Positions 15,622-23,438 of a stretch of DNA of 64,000 nucleotides are shown here, piece after piece. The notes beneath the pieces are model-generated. The model did no database searches and was not told where the DNA came from. It was given only the letters and a program-made list of their open reading frames with translations. Numbering within the stretch: the stretch's first letter is position 1; every line of letters starts with the position of its first letter. Made by a program: the position numbers and the translations under genes. This DNA is from Rhizobium sullae. Lineage in GTDB: Bacteria > Pseudomonadota > Alphaproteobacteria > Rhizobiales > Rhizobiaceae. The stretch lies in the NCBI RefSeq assembly GCF_025200715.1, contig NZ_CP104144.1, positions 1,736,001 through 1,800,000 of the forward strand, in the 5' to 3' direction.

Positions 15622-16695
15622 ATGCAGACTTTTTCGACGATGCTCTCCATCACCGCGCTGGCGGCTTCGCTGGCCTTCGGTACGACATCAAACGCCTTCG
15701 CAGCACCGAAGACCGACTTCAAGGTCGCCTGGTCGATCTATGTCGGCTGGATGCCGTGGGGCTACGCGAACGATCATGGCATCGTCAAGAAATGGGCCGA
15801 CAAATACGGCATCAAGATCGAAGTGATCCAGTTCAACGACTACGTTGAATCGATGAACCAGTACACGGCCGGCGCCTTCGACGCGGTCACGCTCACCAAC
15901 ATGGACGGCCTCTCCATTCCAGCAGCTGGCGGCGTCGATACGACCGCCGTCATCGTCGGTGACTTCTCCAATGGCAATGACGCGGTGATTCTCAAGGACA
16001 AGGCCAGCCTTGCCGACGTGAAGGGCCAGAACGTCAACCTCGTCGAATTTTCCGTGTCACACTATCTGTTCGCCCGGGCACTCGAGAGCCTCAAGCTGAC
16101 CGAACAGGACGTGAAGATCGTCAACACATCGGATGCCGACATGGTCGCCGCCTACAAGACGGCGGATGTCACGGCGATCGTCACCTGGAACCCGCTCGTC
16201 GCGACCATTCTCGAAGATCCGACGGCCAAGAAGGTTTTCGACAGTGCGCAGATCCCCGGAGAGATCATTGACCTGATGGTCGCCAATTCCGGCGTGCTGA
16301 AGGACAATCCGAATTTCGGCAAGGCCCTCGCCGGGATCTGGTACGAAACCGCGGCGCTGATGACGGCAGACAATGATGAAGGCAAAGCAGCGCGCGAAGC
16401 AATGGGCTCCGCATCCGGCACCGATCTGAAGGGCTTCGAAGCCCAGATCGCCGCCACCAAGCTGTTCGACAAGCCGGCCGATGCGGTCGCCTTTACGGCA
16501 TCGCCGAGCCTGCCAAAGACGATGGATCTGGTGCGCAAATTCCTATTCGAAAAAGGCCTGCTCGGCAGCGGTGCCGCGTCCGCAGACGTCATCGGCATCG
16601 AAATGCCGGACGGCAAGGTTCTCGGCGACAGCGGCAACGTCAAGCTACGCTTCACGGAGACCTACATGAAGGCCGCCGCTGACGGTTCGCTCTGA
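15622..16695 (+). CDS. guanidine ABC transporter substrate-binding protein (nitrate/taurine-like family)
   Basis: 357 residues. ATG 15622 is chosen over ATG 15616 because AGGGA (15611-15615) is 6 nt from the former and touches the latter. A signal peptide ends TTSNAFA. The body is an NMT1/SsuA-like binding fold: FKVAWSIYVGWMPWGYANDHGIVKKW, ESMNQYTAGAFDAVTLTN, VWNP-like IVTWNPLVATIL. As the first gene after a guanidine-I riboswitch, and next to guanidine catabolism genes, its ligand is very probably guanidine. Older annotations call these urea-carboxylase-associated transporters. Confidence 0.87.
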   Translation: MQTFSTMLSITALAASLAFGTTSNAFAAPKTDFKVAWSIYVGWMPWGYANDHGIVKKWADKYGIKIEVIQFNDYVESMNQYTAGAFDAVTLTNMDGLSIPAAGGVDTTAVIVGDFSNGNDAVILKDKASLADVKGQNVNLVEFSVSHYLFARALESLKLTEQDVKIVNTSDADMVAAYKTADVTAIVTWNPLVATILEDPTAKKVFDSAQIPGEIIDLMVANSGVLKDNPNFGKALAGIWYETAALMTADNDEGKAAREAMGSASGTDLKGFEAQIAATKLFDKPADAVAFTASPSLPKTMDLVRKFLFEKGLLGSGAASADVIGIEMPDGKVLGDSGNVKLRFTETYMKAAADGSL

Positions 16696-16704
16696 ACGAT
16701 CTCC

Positions 16705-16738
16705 AACGGCGGTGCGGGTTCCCTGTACCGCCGTTTTC
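16705..16738 (+). terminator. intrinsic-type hairpin between binding protein and permease genes
   Basis: AACGGCGGT (16705-16713) pairs perfectly with ACCGCCGTT (16727-16735), 13-nt loop, followed by TTTTCCTTT. The short T-run makes it a leaky terminator. Placed after the binding-protein gene, it would let that protein be made in excess over the permease and ATPase, a common arrangement in ABC uptake operons. Confidence 0.7.
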
Positions 16739-16760
16739 CTTTCATCACCGGAGCCATGTC

Positions 16761-17579
16761 ATGCGCTGGATCAACACCAGGCCGAGCCGGGGTGCACAAC
16801 TCACCTTGACGCTTCTGCCATTCGTGCTGCTGATTGCCGCCTATGGGGCGGGATCGATCGCGCGGCTGGCGGAAAATCCCAACGATAAGCTACTGCCCGG
16901 TCTCTCGGTGTTTGCCGATGCGATCAACCGGCTGGCCTTCCTACCGGATACGCGCACCGGCGACTACCTGCTGTGGTCTGATACCGTCGCTAGCCTGAGC
17001 CGGCTTTTCGCAGGCCTCGGGATTTCGACGGCAACGGCGCTGCTGATCGGCATGGCGATCGGCATGCTGCCCTATCTGCGTTCGCTGCTCGCGCCCTTCG
17101 CGGTCGTGATCTCCATGGTCCCGCCGCTGGCGCTGCTGCCCGTTCTTTTCATCGTCATGGGTCTTGGCGAAGCCTCGAAAATCGCACTGATCGTCATCGG
17201 CGTCGCGCCGACGATGATCCGTGACCTTGCCCTCAAGACGCTGGAACTGCCGCGCGAGCAGATCGTCAAGGCGGAAACGCTCGGAGGCTCGTCCTGGCAG
17301 ATTGCCCTACGCGTCGTGCTGCCGCAAATTCTGCCGCGCCTGATCACATGCCTCAGGTTGCAGTTGGGACCTGCCTGGCTGTTCCTCATTGCAGCGGAAG
17401 CGATTTCGTCAGACTCCGGGCTCGGCTATCGCATCTTCCTCGTCCGCCGTTATCTGTCGATGGATATCATCTTTCCCTATGTCGTCTGGATCACCCTGCT
17501 TGCCGTTCTGACCAACTTCGTCCTCGATCGGATCCGCATCGTCGTCTTCCCGTGGTCCGAGCTGGAGAAGCAGGGATGA
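16761..17579 (+). CDS. guanidine ABC transporter permease
   Basis: 272 residues with six hydrophobic segments, beginning LTLLPFVLLIAAYGAGSIA. The loop facing the ATPase reads LELPREQIVKAETLGGSSWQ, then IALRVVLPQ, the EAA-like motif of the nitrate/sulfonate/taurine (SsuC/TauC) branch. ATG 16761 has CGGAG 8 nt before; an ATG at 16756 lies in another frame. It overlaps the ATPase start by 4 bp (ATGA). It forms the inner-membrane channel of the riboswitch-controlled transporter. Confidence 0.87.
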   Translation: MRWINTRPSRGAQLTLTLLPFVLLIAAYGAGSIARLAENPNDKLLPGLSVFADAINRLAFLPDTRTGDYLLWSDTVASLSRLFAGLGISTATALLIGMAIGMLPYLRSLLAPFAVVISMVPPLALLPVLFIVMGLGEASKIALIVIGVAPTMIRDLALKTLELPREQIVKAETLGGSSWQIALRVVLPQILPRLITCLRLQLGPAWLFLIAAEAISSDSGLGYRIFLVRRYLSMDIIFPYVVWITLLAVLTNFVLDRIRIVVFPWSELEKQG

Positions 17580-18403
17580 GCGAACTGATCATCGACAACG
17601 TCTGGAAGGAATATGGCGACCAGATCGTGCTGGAGAACGTGTCGTTGACAGTCGCGTCCGGCGCCTTCGTCGCGCTCGTTGGCCCCTCCGGTTGCGGCAA
17701 GTCGACCTTCCTTCGCATGCTTCTTGGCCAGGAACGGGCGACCAGAGGCACGATCCTGTTGGACGGCGAGCCGCTGCCGCCCGAACCGGGTCCGGATCGC
17801 GGCGTCGTCTTCCAGCGCTATTCGGTGTTCCCGCACCTGACTGTGCTCGGCAATGTTCTGCTCGGCAAGGAACTGATATCCTCGCGATACAAGGCGAAGC
17901 TTTTCGGCGCAGCCCGGCGATCAGCCCTCGAGGAATCCCGGCAATTTATCGCGGAAGTCGGCCTTTCCGGCGCAGAAACCAAATATCCGGCGCAGCTTTC
18001 CGGCGGCATGCAGCAACGGCTGGCGCTGGCCCAGGCACTAATCATGAAACCGAAGGTTCTACTGCTCGACGAACCCTTCGGTGCGCTCGATCCCGGGATC
18101 CGCGCCGAAATCCACACGCTGATGAAGCGGCTCTGGAATGAAACGCAGATGACTGTTGTCATGGTCACGCACGACATGCGCGAGGCCTTCACACTCGCCA
18201 CCCGCGTCGTCGCCTTCGAGCGGCCACGCGACCGAGCGGAGGAAAAACAGCGCTACGGCGCGACCATCACCAAGGACATTGCCATTTGGCCGCCGCGCCG
18301 TGCGGGCGAGCCTTCACACTTTAGCCCTGACCGGGACGGCCCGGTTGTTTTGCAGGGCCCTCGCCGGGACGACCCGTCTTCCAGCCCGTCAGGAGAAAGA
18401 TAG
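17576..18403 (+). CDS. guanidine ABC transporter ATP-binding protein
   Basis: 275 residues. Walker A GPSGCGKST, Q-loop VVFQRYSVFPHLTVL, signature LSGGMQQRLALAQAL, Walker B VLLLDEPFGALDPG and H-loop VMVTHDMREAFTLA are all present. It belongs to the SsuB/TauB-like branch, with a C-terminal extension of about 50 residues. The start at 17576 overlaps the permease stop, and the next gene begins 2 bp after its stop, so the operon is tightly packed. Confidence 0.88.
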   Translation: MSELIIDNVWKEYGDQIVLENVSLTVASGAFVALVGPSGCGKSTFLRMLLGQERATRGTILLDGEPLPPEPGPDRGVVFQRYSVFPHLTVLGNVLLGKELISSRYKAKLFGAARRSALEESRQFIAEVGLSGAETKYPAQLSGGMQQRLALAQALIMKPKVLLLDEPFGALDPGIRAEIHTLMKRLWNETQMTVVMVTHDMREAFTLATRVVAFERPRDRAEEKQRYGATITKDIAIWPPRRAGEPSHFSPDRDGPVVLQGPRRDDPSSSPSGER

Positions 18404-18405
18404 CC

Positions 18406-19224
18406 ATGCACGTCCGACGTTCCGCAGAGGAAATCGCCGCCAACCGGCAACGCTACGAAGAACACCAGAGGAAGGGCTTGGAGTTCGCCCCCAAGGCGCT
18501 GCCCGTACCGAGCCCACTACCTGCGCCCGCAATCGAGGCTGGCCGCGTCATCCATCAGGAAACGATTCCGGGCGGCTGGTATTGGTCGACCCTGTTGAAG
18601 CGCGGCGAGGCGCTGCGGATCGATCAGCAGGAGGGCCTATCGACCGTCGCGCTGATCGCCTGGAACGCGGCCGACACCAGCGAAAGGCTCAATCTGGTCG
18701 ATACCGTCAAGGTTCAGTGGACGACCGCGCTCGGCAAGGGTCGGGTGATCTTCTCGGACATGGGCCGCGCAATGTTCTCGATGATCGAGGATAGCTCCGG
18801 CGCCCATGATTGCCTGATGGGCGGATCGACGGCCGCATCGAACGCCGCCAGATATCCGGGCGCAAATACCCGCAACACGCGCGACAACTTCATCCTCGCA
18901 GCCGGAAAGCTCGGTCTAGATCGACGCGATATTCCCGGCGTGCTCAATCTTTTCGCGCCTGTCCAAATCGATGATGCCGGCGGTTTCCACTGGCAAGGCA
19001 AGGCATCCAACGGCGGCGACTACGCCGAGTTGCGAGCCGAGATGGACCTGCTCGTCGGTCTCTCCAACTGCCCGCATCCGCTGGATCCCAATCCTGTGCA
19101 TGCGCCGGCACCGGTGACGGTCACCCGTTTCCGCGCCGCTGCGCCGGCAGCAGACGATCTTGCCCGCACCGCCACCGCCGAAGCCGTCCGCGGCTTCGAG
19201 AACAACGCCATGATGCAGGCTTGA
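18406..19224 (+). CDS. cgdA: carboxyguanidine deiminase subunit (urea amidolyase-associated protein 1, DUF1989)
   Basis: 272 residues of the UAAP1/DUF1989 type: an Arg/Glu-rich start (RRSAEEIAANRQRYEEHQRK), then VIHQETIPGGWYWSTLLKRGEALRI, GRVIFSDMGRAMFSMIEDSSGAHDC, NTRDNFILAAGKLGL and the Cys-containing VGLSNCPHPLDP. This protein and its neighbour were long annotated as urea-metabolism proteins. Published work on guanidine catabolism shows the pair to be a heteromeric deiminase converting carboxyguanidine to allophanate and ammonia. I assign A/B by gene order only; sequence alone does not settle the letter. Confidence 0.85.
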   Translation: MHVRRSAEEIAANRQRYEEHQRKGLEFAPKALPVPSPLPAPAIEAGRVIHQETIPGGWYWSTLLKRGEALRIDQQEGLSTVALIAWNAADTSERLNLVDTVKVQWTTALGKGRVIFSDMGRAMFSMIEDSSGAHDCLMGGSTAASNAARYPGANTRNTRDNFILAAGKLGLDRRDIPGVLNLFAPVQIDDAGGFHWQGKASNGGDYAELRAEMDLLVGLSNCPHPLDPNPVHAPAPVTVTRFRAAAPAADDLARTATAEAVRGFENNAMMQA

Positions 19225-19235
19225 GGAGGCCGACC

Positions 19236-19898
19236 ATGATCGATTTCATTCAGACCGACGCCTCGCGTACCGCCGAAAACGCAGCCCAGGATCATTTCAT
19301 CCCGGCCGAAGCGCCGTGGTCCGGCGTCGTGCGCAGGGGGCAAACGATCCGTATCGAGGACAGCTACGGCCAGCAGGCGATCGACACGCTGTTCTACAAG
19401 GCCGACGATTTCGCCGAACGCTATTCCAACCAGGACACGATGCGGGAACAGGGGGCAGCCTATGTCGGAACCGGAACTCGAATCATCTCCAACGAAGGCA
19501 ATGTCATGCTGAGGATGACGGCTGACAGTTGCGGCCGCCACGACACGTCGGCCGGCGCCTGCTCCTGCGAGAGCAACACCGTGCGCTTCGGCCACGGCAC
19601 CAAATATCTTCATGCCTGCCGCGACAATTTTTTGCTGGAGGTGATGAAGCATGGCATGAGCAAGCGCGACATCGTGCCCAACATCAACTTCTTCATGAAC
19701 GTGCCGATCAGCCCCGATGGCAAGATGACCATCGTCGATGGCATCTCCGCGCCTGGCGACTATGTGGAGCTGGTGGCCGAGATGGACGTGCTCTGCGTCA
19801 TTTCCAACTGCCCGCAAATCAACAATCCCTGCAACGGCTTTGATCCGACGCCGATCCGCGTGCTGATCTGGGACGCTACACCAGGTACCGTGGCCTGA
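19236..19898 (+). CDS. cgdB: carboxyguanidine deiminase subunit (urea amidolyase-associated protein 2, DUF1989)
   Basis: 220 residues from ATG 19236, which follows GAGGAGG by 6 nt and overrides earlier in-frame codons. The DUF1989 pattern parallels the previous gene: SGVVRRGQTIRIEDSYGQQAIDTL, DTMREQGAAYVGTG, CGRHDTSAGACSCESNTVRF (rich in His/Cys, probable metal site), CRDNFLLEVMKHGM and VISNCPQINNPCNGFDPTP. It partners the preceding subunit. It is 11 bp downstream of that gene and 2 bp upstream of the carboxylase. Confidence 0.85.
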   Translation: MIDFIQTDASRTAENAAQDHFIPAEAPWSGVVRRGQTIRIEDSYGQQAIDTLFYKADDFAERYSNQDTMREQGAAYVGTGTRIISNEGNVMLRMTADSCGRHDTSAGACSCESNTVRFGHGTKYLHACRDNFLLEVMKHGMSKRDIVPNINFFMNVPISPDGKMTIVDGISAPGDYVELVAEMDVLCVISNCPQINNPCNGFDPTPIRVLIWDATPGTVA

Positions 19899-19900
19899 GC

Positions 19901-22900
19901 ATGTTCAAGAAGGTCCTCATCGCCAACAGGGGCGAAATCGCCGTCCGGGTCATCCGGACATTGAAGACAATGGGCATCGCCTCCGTCGCCGTCTATTCCG
20001 ACGCCGACCGGTTCACCATGGCAACACGGCTCGCGGACGAAGCGGCGCGCCTGGGTCCGGCAGCGGCCACGGAAAGCTATCTGAACGTCGACGCCGTCAT
20101 CGCCGCCTGTAAGGCAACGGGCGCAGAGGCCGTGCATCCGGGCTATGGCTTCCTCTCGGAAAATATCGACTTTGCCGAGCGGCTCGCCGCCGAGGGCATC
20201 GTGTTCATCGGCCCGCGCCCGGAGCATCTTTCGGCTTTTGGCTTGAAACATACCGCACGCGAACTTGCACAGCGAAGCGGCGTGCCGCTTCTGCCGGGCA
20301 GCGGTCTGCTGGAAAGCTTGGAGATCGCGTTGACGACGGCCGAGACGATCGGCTATCCGGTCATGCTGAAATCGACTGCCGGCGGCGGCGGCATCGGCAT
20401 GCAGCTTTGCGCAGATCCGGCTTCACTCAAGACCTCCTTCGAAAGCGTACAGCGCACGGCGCGCGCCAGCTTCGGCGATGCCCGGGTGTATCTCGAGCGT
20501 TTCGTCGCCGACGCCCGCCATGTCGAAGTGCAGATCTTCGGCGACGGCAAGGGTAAGGTCGTGGCGCTCGGCGAACGGGATTGCTCGCTGCAGCGGCGCA
20601 ACCAGAAGGTCGTTGAAGAAACTCCGGCACCGGGCCTTTCGCCTGCAACACGCGCGCGGCTGCACAAGTCGGCAGTCGATCTGGGAAGCTCGGTGTCTTA
20701 TGCATCGGCCGGCACGGTCGAATTCATCTATGATCCGGCGCGAGGGGAATTCTACTTCCTCGAGGTCAATACGCGGCTACAGGTGGAGCATCCGGTAACC
20801 GAGGCCGTTTTCGGTATCGACCTCGTTGAATGGATGATCCGCCAGGCCGCGGGCGAGGATGTGCTTTCGGGTGCCGAAGCTCTGGCACCGAAAGGGGCGT
20901 CGATCGAAGTGCGCGTCTATGCCGAGATGCCGCACGCCGACTTCCGCCCGAGTGCCGGCTTGCTGACGGAGGTCGTGTTTCCCGCAAACCCTCGCATCGA
21001 CGGCTGGATCGAAACCGGCACGGAGGTGACGCCGTTCTACGATCCGATGCTTGCAAAAATCATCGTCGCGGCCGACGACCGTCCGGCGGCGATCGCAAAA
21101 CTTCAGGCAGCGCTTGCCGCGACGTCGATCACCGGGATCGAGACGAATCTCGACTACCTTCGCGCAATCGCCGCTTCCGATCTTCTCGCAAGCGGCAACG
21201 TCGCGACGACGGCTCTGCCCGATTTTGCCTTCGTGCCGGATGTCATCGAGGTTCTGTCCCCGGGCGCCCAGTCCAGTCTCCAGGAACTGCCCGGCCGCCT
21301 TGGCCTCTGGCATGTCGGCGTGCCGCCGAGCGGCCCGATGGACGAGCGATCCTTCCGCCATGCCAACCGTCTCGTCGGCAACGATGACACGACGGCTGCC
21401 TTGGAGCTGACCGTGTCCGGCCCGACACTGCGCTTTTACACCGATGTGGTGATTGCACTCGGCGGAGCGCACATGCCGATGACCTGTGATGGCCTTCGTC
21501 TGCCGCACGGCACGGGGGTGACCATTCGCGCCGGACAAGTGCTCTCCATCGGCGCCATCGACGGTCCCGGCCAGCGCGCCTATCTTGCGGTCGCGGGTGG
21601 CTTCGCGGCGGCGGTCGTGCTCGGCTCGCGGGCTACCTTCGATCTCGGCCAGTTCGGCGGCAACACGACCGGCACGCTGAAGACCGGTCATGTGCTGCAT
21701 CTTGCGCGGCAGACACCCGTCAAACCACCGCAGGCTGCTAACGAGCCCGCCGACCTCACGCGCGAATGGGACGTCGCCGTCCTCTACGGCCCTCATGGCG
21801 CACCGGATTTCTTTCGGCAGGACGATATCGACACCCTGTTTTCCACCGCCTACGAGGTGCATTTCAACAGCGCCCGCACCGGCGTCCGCCTCATCGGACC
21901 GGCACCAGAATGGGCACGCAGCGATGGCGGCGAGGCTGGGCTTCACCCCTCCAATCTGCACGACAACGCCTATGCTGTCGGCGCGATCGATTTCACAGGC
22001 GATATGCCGATCATTCTCGGTCCGGACGGCCCGAGCCTCGGCGGATTTGTCTGCCCGGCGGTGATTGCACGCGACGAGCAGTGGAAGATGGGTCAGTTCA
22101 AACCCGGTGATCGCATCCGCTTTCATGCGCTCGCTCGCCCGGACGATCCCGTCGCGGGCCCCGTTGTCCATCGGGTTTCGGATGTTGGCTCGGCAATCGT
22201 CGGAGCGCGGGACGAAGGCCCTGTCTGCGTGGTCTACCGCCGCCAGGGTGACGACAACCTGCTCGTCGAATATGGCCCGATGGCACTCGATATCGCGCTC
22301 AGGCTACGCGTGCACCTGCTGATGAAGGCCGTTGTGGAAGCGCGCCTTCCCGGCCTGATTGATCTCACCCCCGGCATCCGCTCGCTGCAGATCCACTACG
22401 ACGGGACAATGCTGACGCGAAAGCGTCTGCTTGGACTGTTACACGAGATCGAGACGACACTGCCGCCCGCGCAGGACGTGACGGTGCCGAGCCGCATCGT
22501 CCATCTGCCGCTGTCATGGAACGATCCGGATGCCGAGCTTGCCATGCGCAAGTATCAGGAACTGGTGCGCCCGAACGCGCCTTGGTGCCCGTCGAACATC
22601 GAGTTCATTCGCCGCATCAACGGATTGCCGGACGAACAAGCGGTCAAGGACATCGTCTTTGATGCCAGCTATCTCGTGCTGGGTCTTGGCGACGTCTATC
22701 TCGGCGCGCCGGTGGCAACACCAATCGATCCGCGCCACCGCCTTGTCACCACCAAGTACAACCCGGCCCGCACCTGGACCCCGGAAAATGCCGTAGGCAT
22801 CGGCGGCGCCTATATGTGCATCTACGGCATGGAAGGCCCAGGCGGCTATCAACTGTTCGGCCGCACCATCCAAGTCTGGAACACCTGGCGGCAGACGCCA

Positions 22901-23437
22901 GAATTCGCCAAGGGCAAGCCCTGGCTGCTCAACTTCTTCGACCAGATCCGCTTCTTCCCGGTCAGCCATGAGGAACTGACGGAGGCCCGCGCCATCTTCC
23001 CACATGGCGGTTATCCGGTGCGGATCGAGGAGACGGAATTCTCCTACGGAGCCTATGAGAAAGAACTGCACTCAAACGCTCAATCGATCGGCCGCTTCAA
23101 GGCGACGCAGCAGGCGGCTTTCGACGCCGAGCGGCAAAGCTGGATAGACGCTGGCCTCGACAGTTTCGTCAGCGACGAAGGCACGGGAGAAGGCCTTGAC
23201 GGCGATATTCCGGCTGACTGCTTCGGCGTTGCCAGCAGCGTTCCGGGCAATATCTGGAAACTGCTGGTCGAACCGGGTGCTTCCGTCACCGCCGGCGATA
23301 CGGTTGCCATCATCGAATCCATGAAAATGGAAATCAACGTCACTGCCCACGCGAACGGACGCGTCCGCGATCTGCGCGCCGGACCCGGGCGCAATGTTAA
23401 AGCCGGTGATATCATCGTCGTTCTGGAGAACTGCTGA
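19901..23437 (+). CDS. guanidine carboxylase (urea carboxylase family, biotin-dependent)
   Basis: 1178 residues in the usual order for the family. Biotin carboxylase comes first (residues 1-445: VLIANRGEIAVRVIRT, ATP-grasp loop KSTAGGGGIGMQ, EVNTRLQVEHPVTE). The KipA/KipI-like carboxyltransferase follows (about 455-1090: LPGRLGLWHVGVPPSGPMDER, KYNPARTWTPENAVGIGGAY, MEGPGGYQLFGRTIQ). The C-terminal biotinyl domain has IIESMKMEIN, with the biotin lysine at about 1142. It carboxylates guanidine (or, in true urea carboxylases, urea) using ATP and bicarbonate. The riboswitch and deiminase neighbours favour guanidine. There is no fused amidase; the hydrolase is separate, next door. Confidence 0.9.
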   Translation: MFKKVLIANRGEIAVRVIRTLKTMGIASVAVYSDADRFTMATRLADEAARLGPAAATESYLNVDAVIAACKATGAEAVHPGYGFLSENIDFAERLAAEGIVFIGPRPEHLSAFGLKHTARELAQRSGVPLLPGSGLLESLEIALTTAETIGYPVMLKSTAGGGGIGMQLCADPASLKTSFESVQRTARASFGDARVYLERFVADARHVEVQIFGDGKGKVVALGERDCSLQRRNQKVVEETPAPGLSPATRARLHKSAVDLGSSVSYASAGTVEFIYDPARGEFYFLEVNTRLQVEHPVTEAVFGIDLVEWMIRQAAGEDVLSGAEALAPKGASIEVRVYAEMPHADFRPSAGLLTEVVFPANPRIDGWIETGTEVTPFYDPMLAKIIVAADDRPAAIAKLQAALAATSITGIETNLDYLRAIAASDLLASGNVATTALPDFAFVPDVIEVLSPGAQSSLQELPGRLGLWHVGVPPSGPMDERSFRHANRLVGNDDTTAALELTVSGPTLRFYTDVVIALGGAHMPMTCDGLRLPHGTGVTIRAGQVLSIGAIDGPGQRAYLAVAGGFAAAVVLGSRATFDLGQFGGNTTGTLKTGHVLHLARQTPVKPPQAANEPADLTREWDVAVLYGPHGAPDFFRQDDIDTLFSTAYEVHFNSARTGVRLIGPAPEWARSDGGEAGLHPSNLHDNAYAVGAIDFTGDMPIILGPDGPSLGGFVCPAVIARDEQWKMGQFKPGDRIRFHALARPDDPVAGPVVHRVSDVGSAIVGARDEGPVCVVYRRQGDDNLLVEYGPMALDIALRLRVHLLMKAVVEARLPGLIDLTPGIRSLQIHYDGTMLTRKRLLGLLHEIETTLPPAQDVTVPSRIVHLPLSWNDPDAELAMRKYQELVRPNAPWCPSNIEFIRRINGLPDEQAVKDIVFDASYLVLGLGDVYLGAPVATPIDPRHRLVTTKYNPARTWTPENAVGIGGAYMCIYGMEGPGGYQLFGRTIQVWNTWRQTPEFAKGKPWLLNFFDQIRFFPVSHEELTEARAIFPHGGYPVRIEETEFSYGAYEKELHSNAQSIGRFKATQQAAFDAERQSWIDAGLDSFVSDEGTGEGLDGDIPADCFGVASSVPGNIWKLLVEPGASVTAGDTVAIIESMKMEINVTAHANGRVRDLRAGPGRNVKAGDIIVVLENC

Positions 23438-23438
23438 C

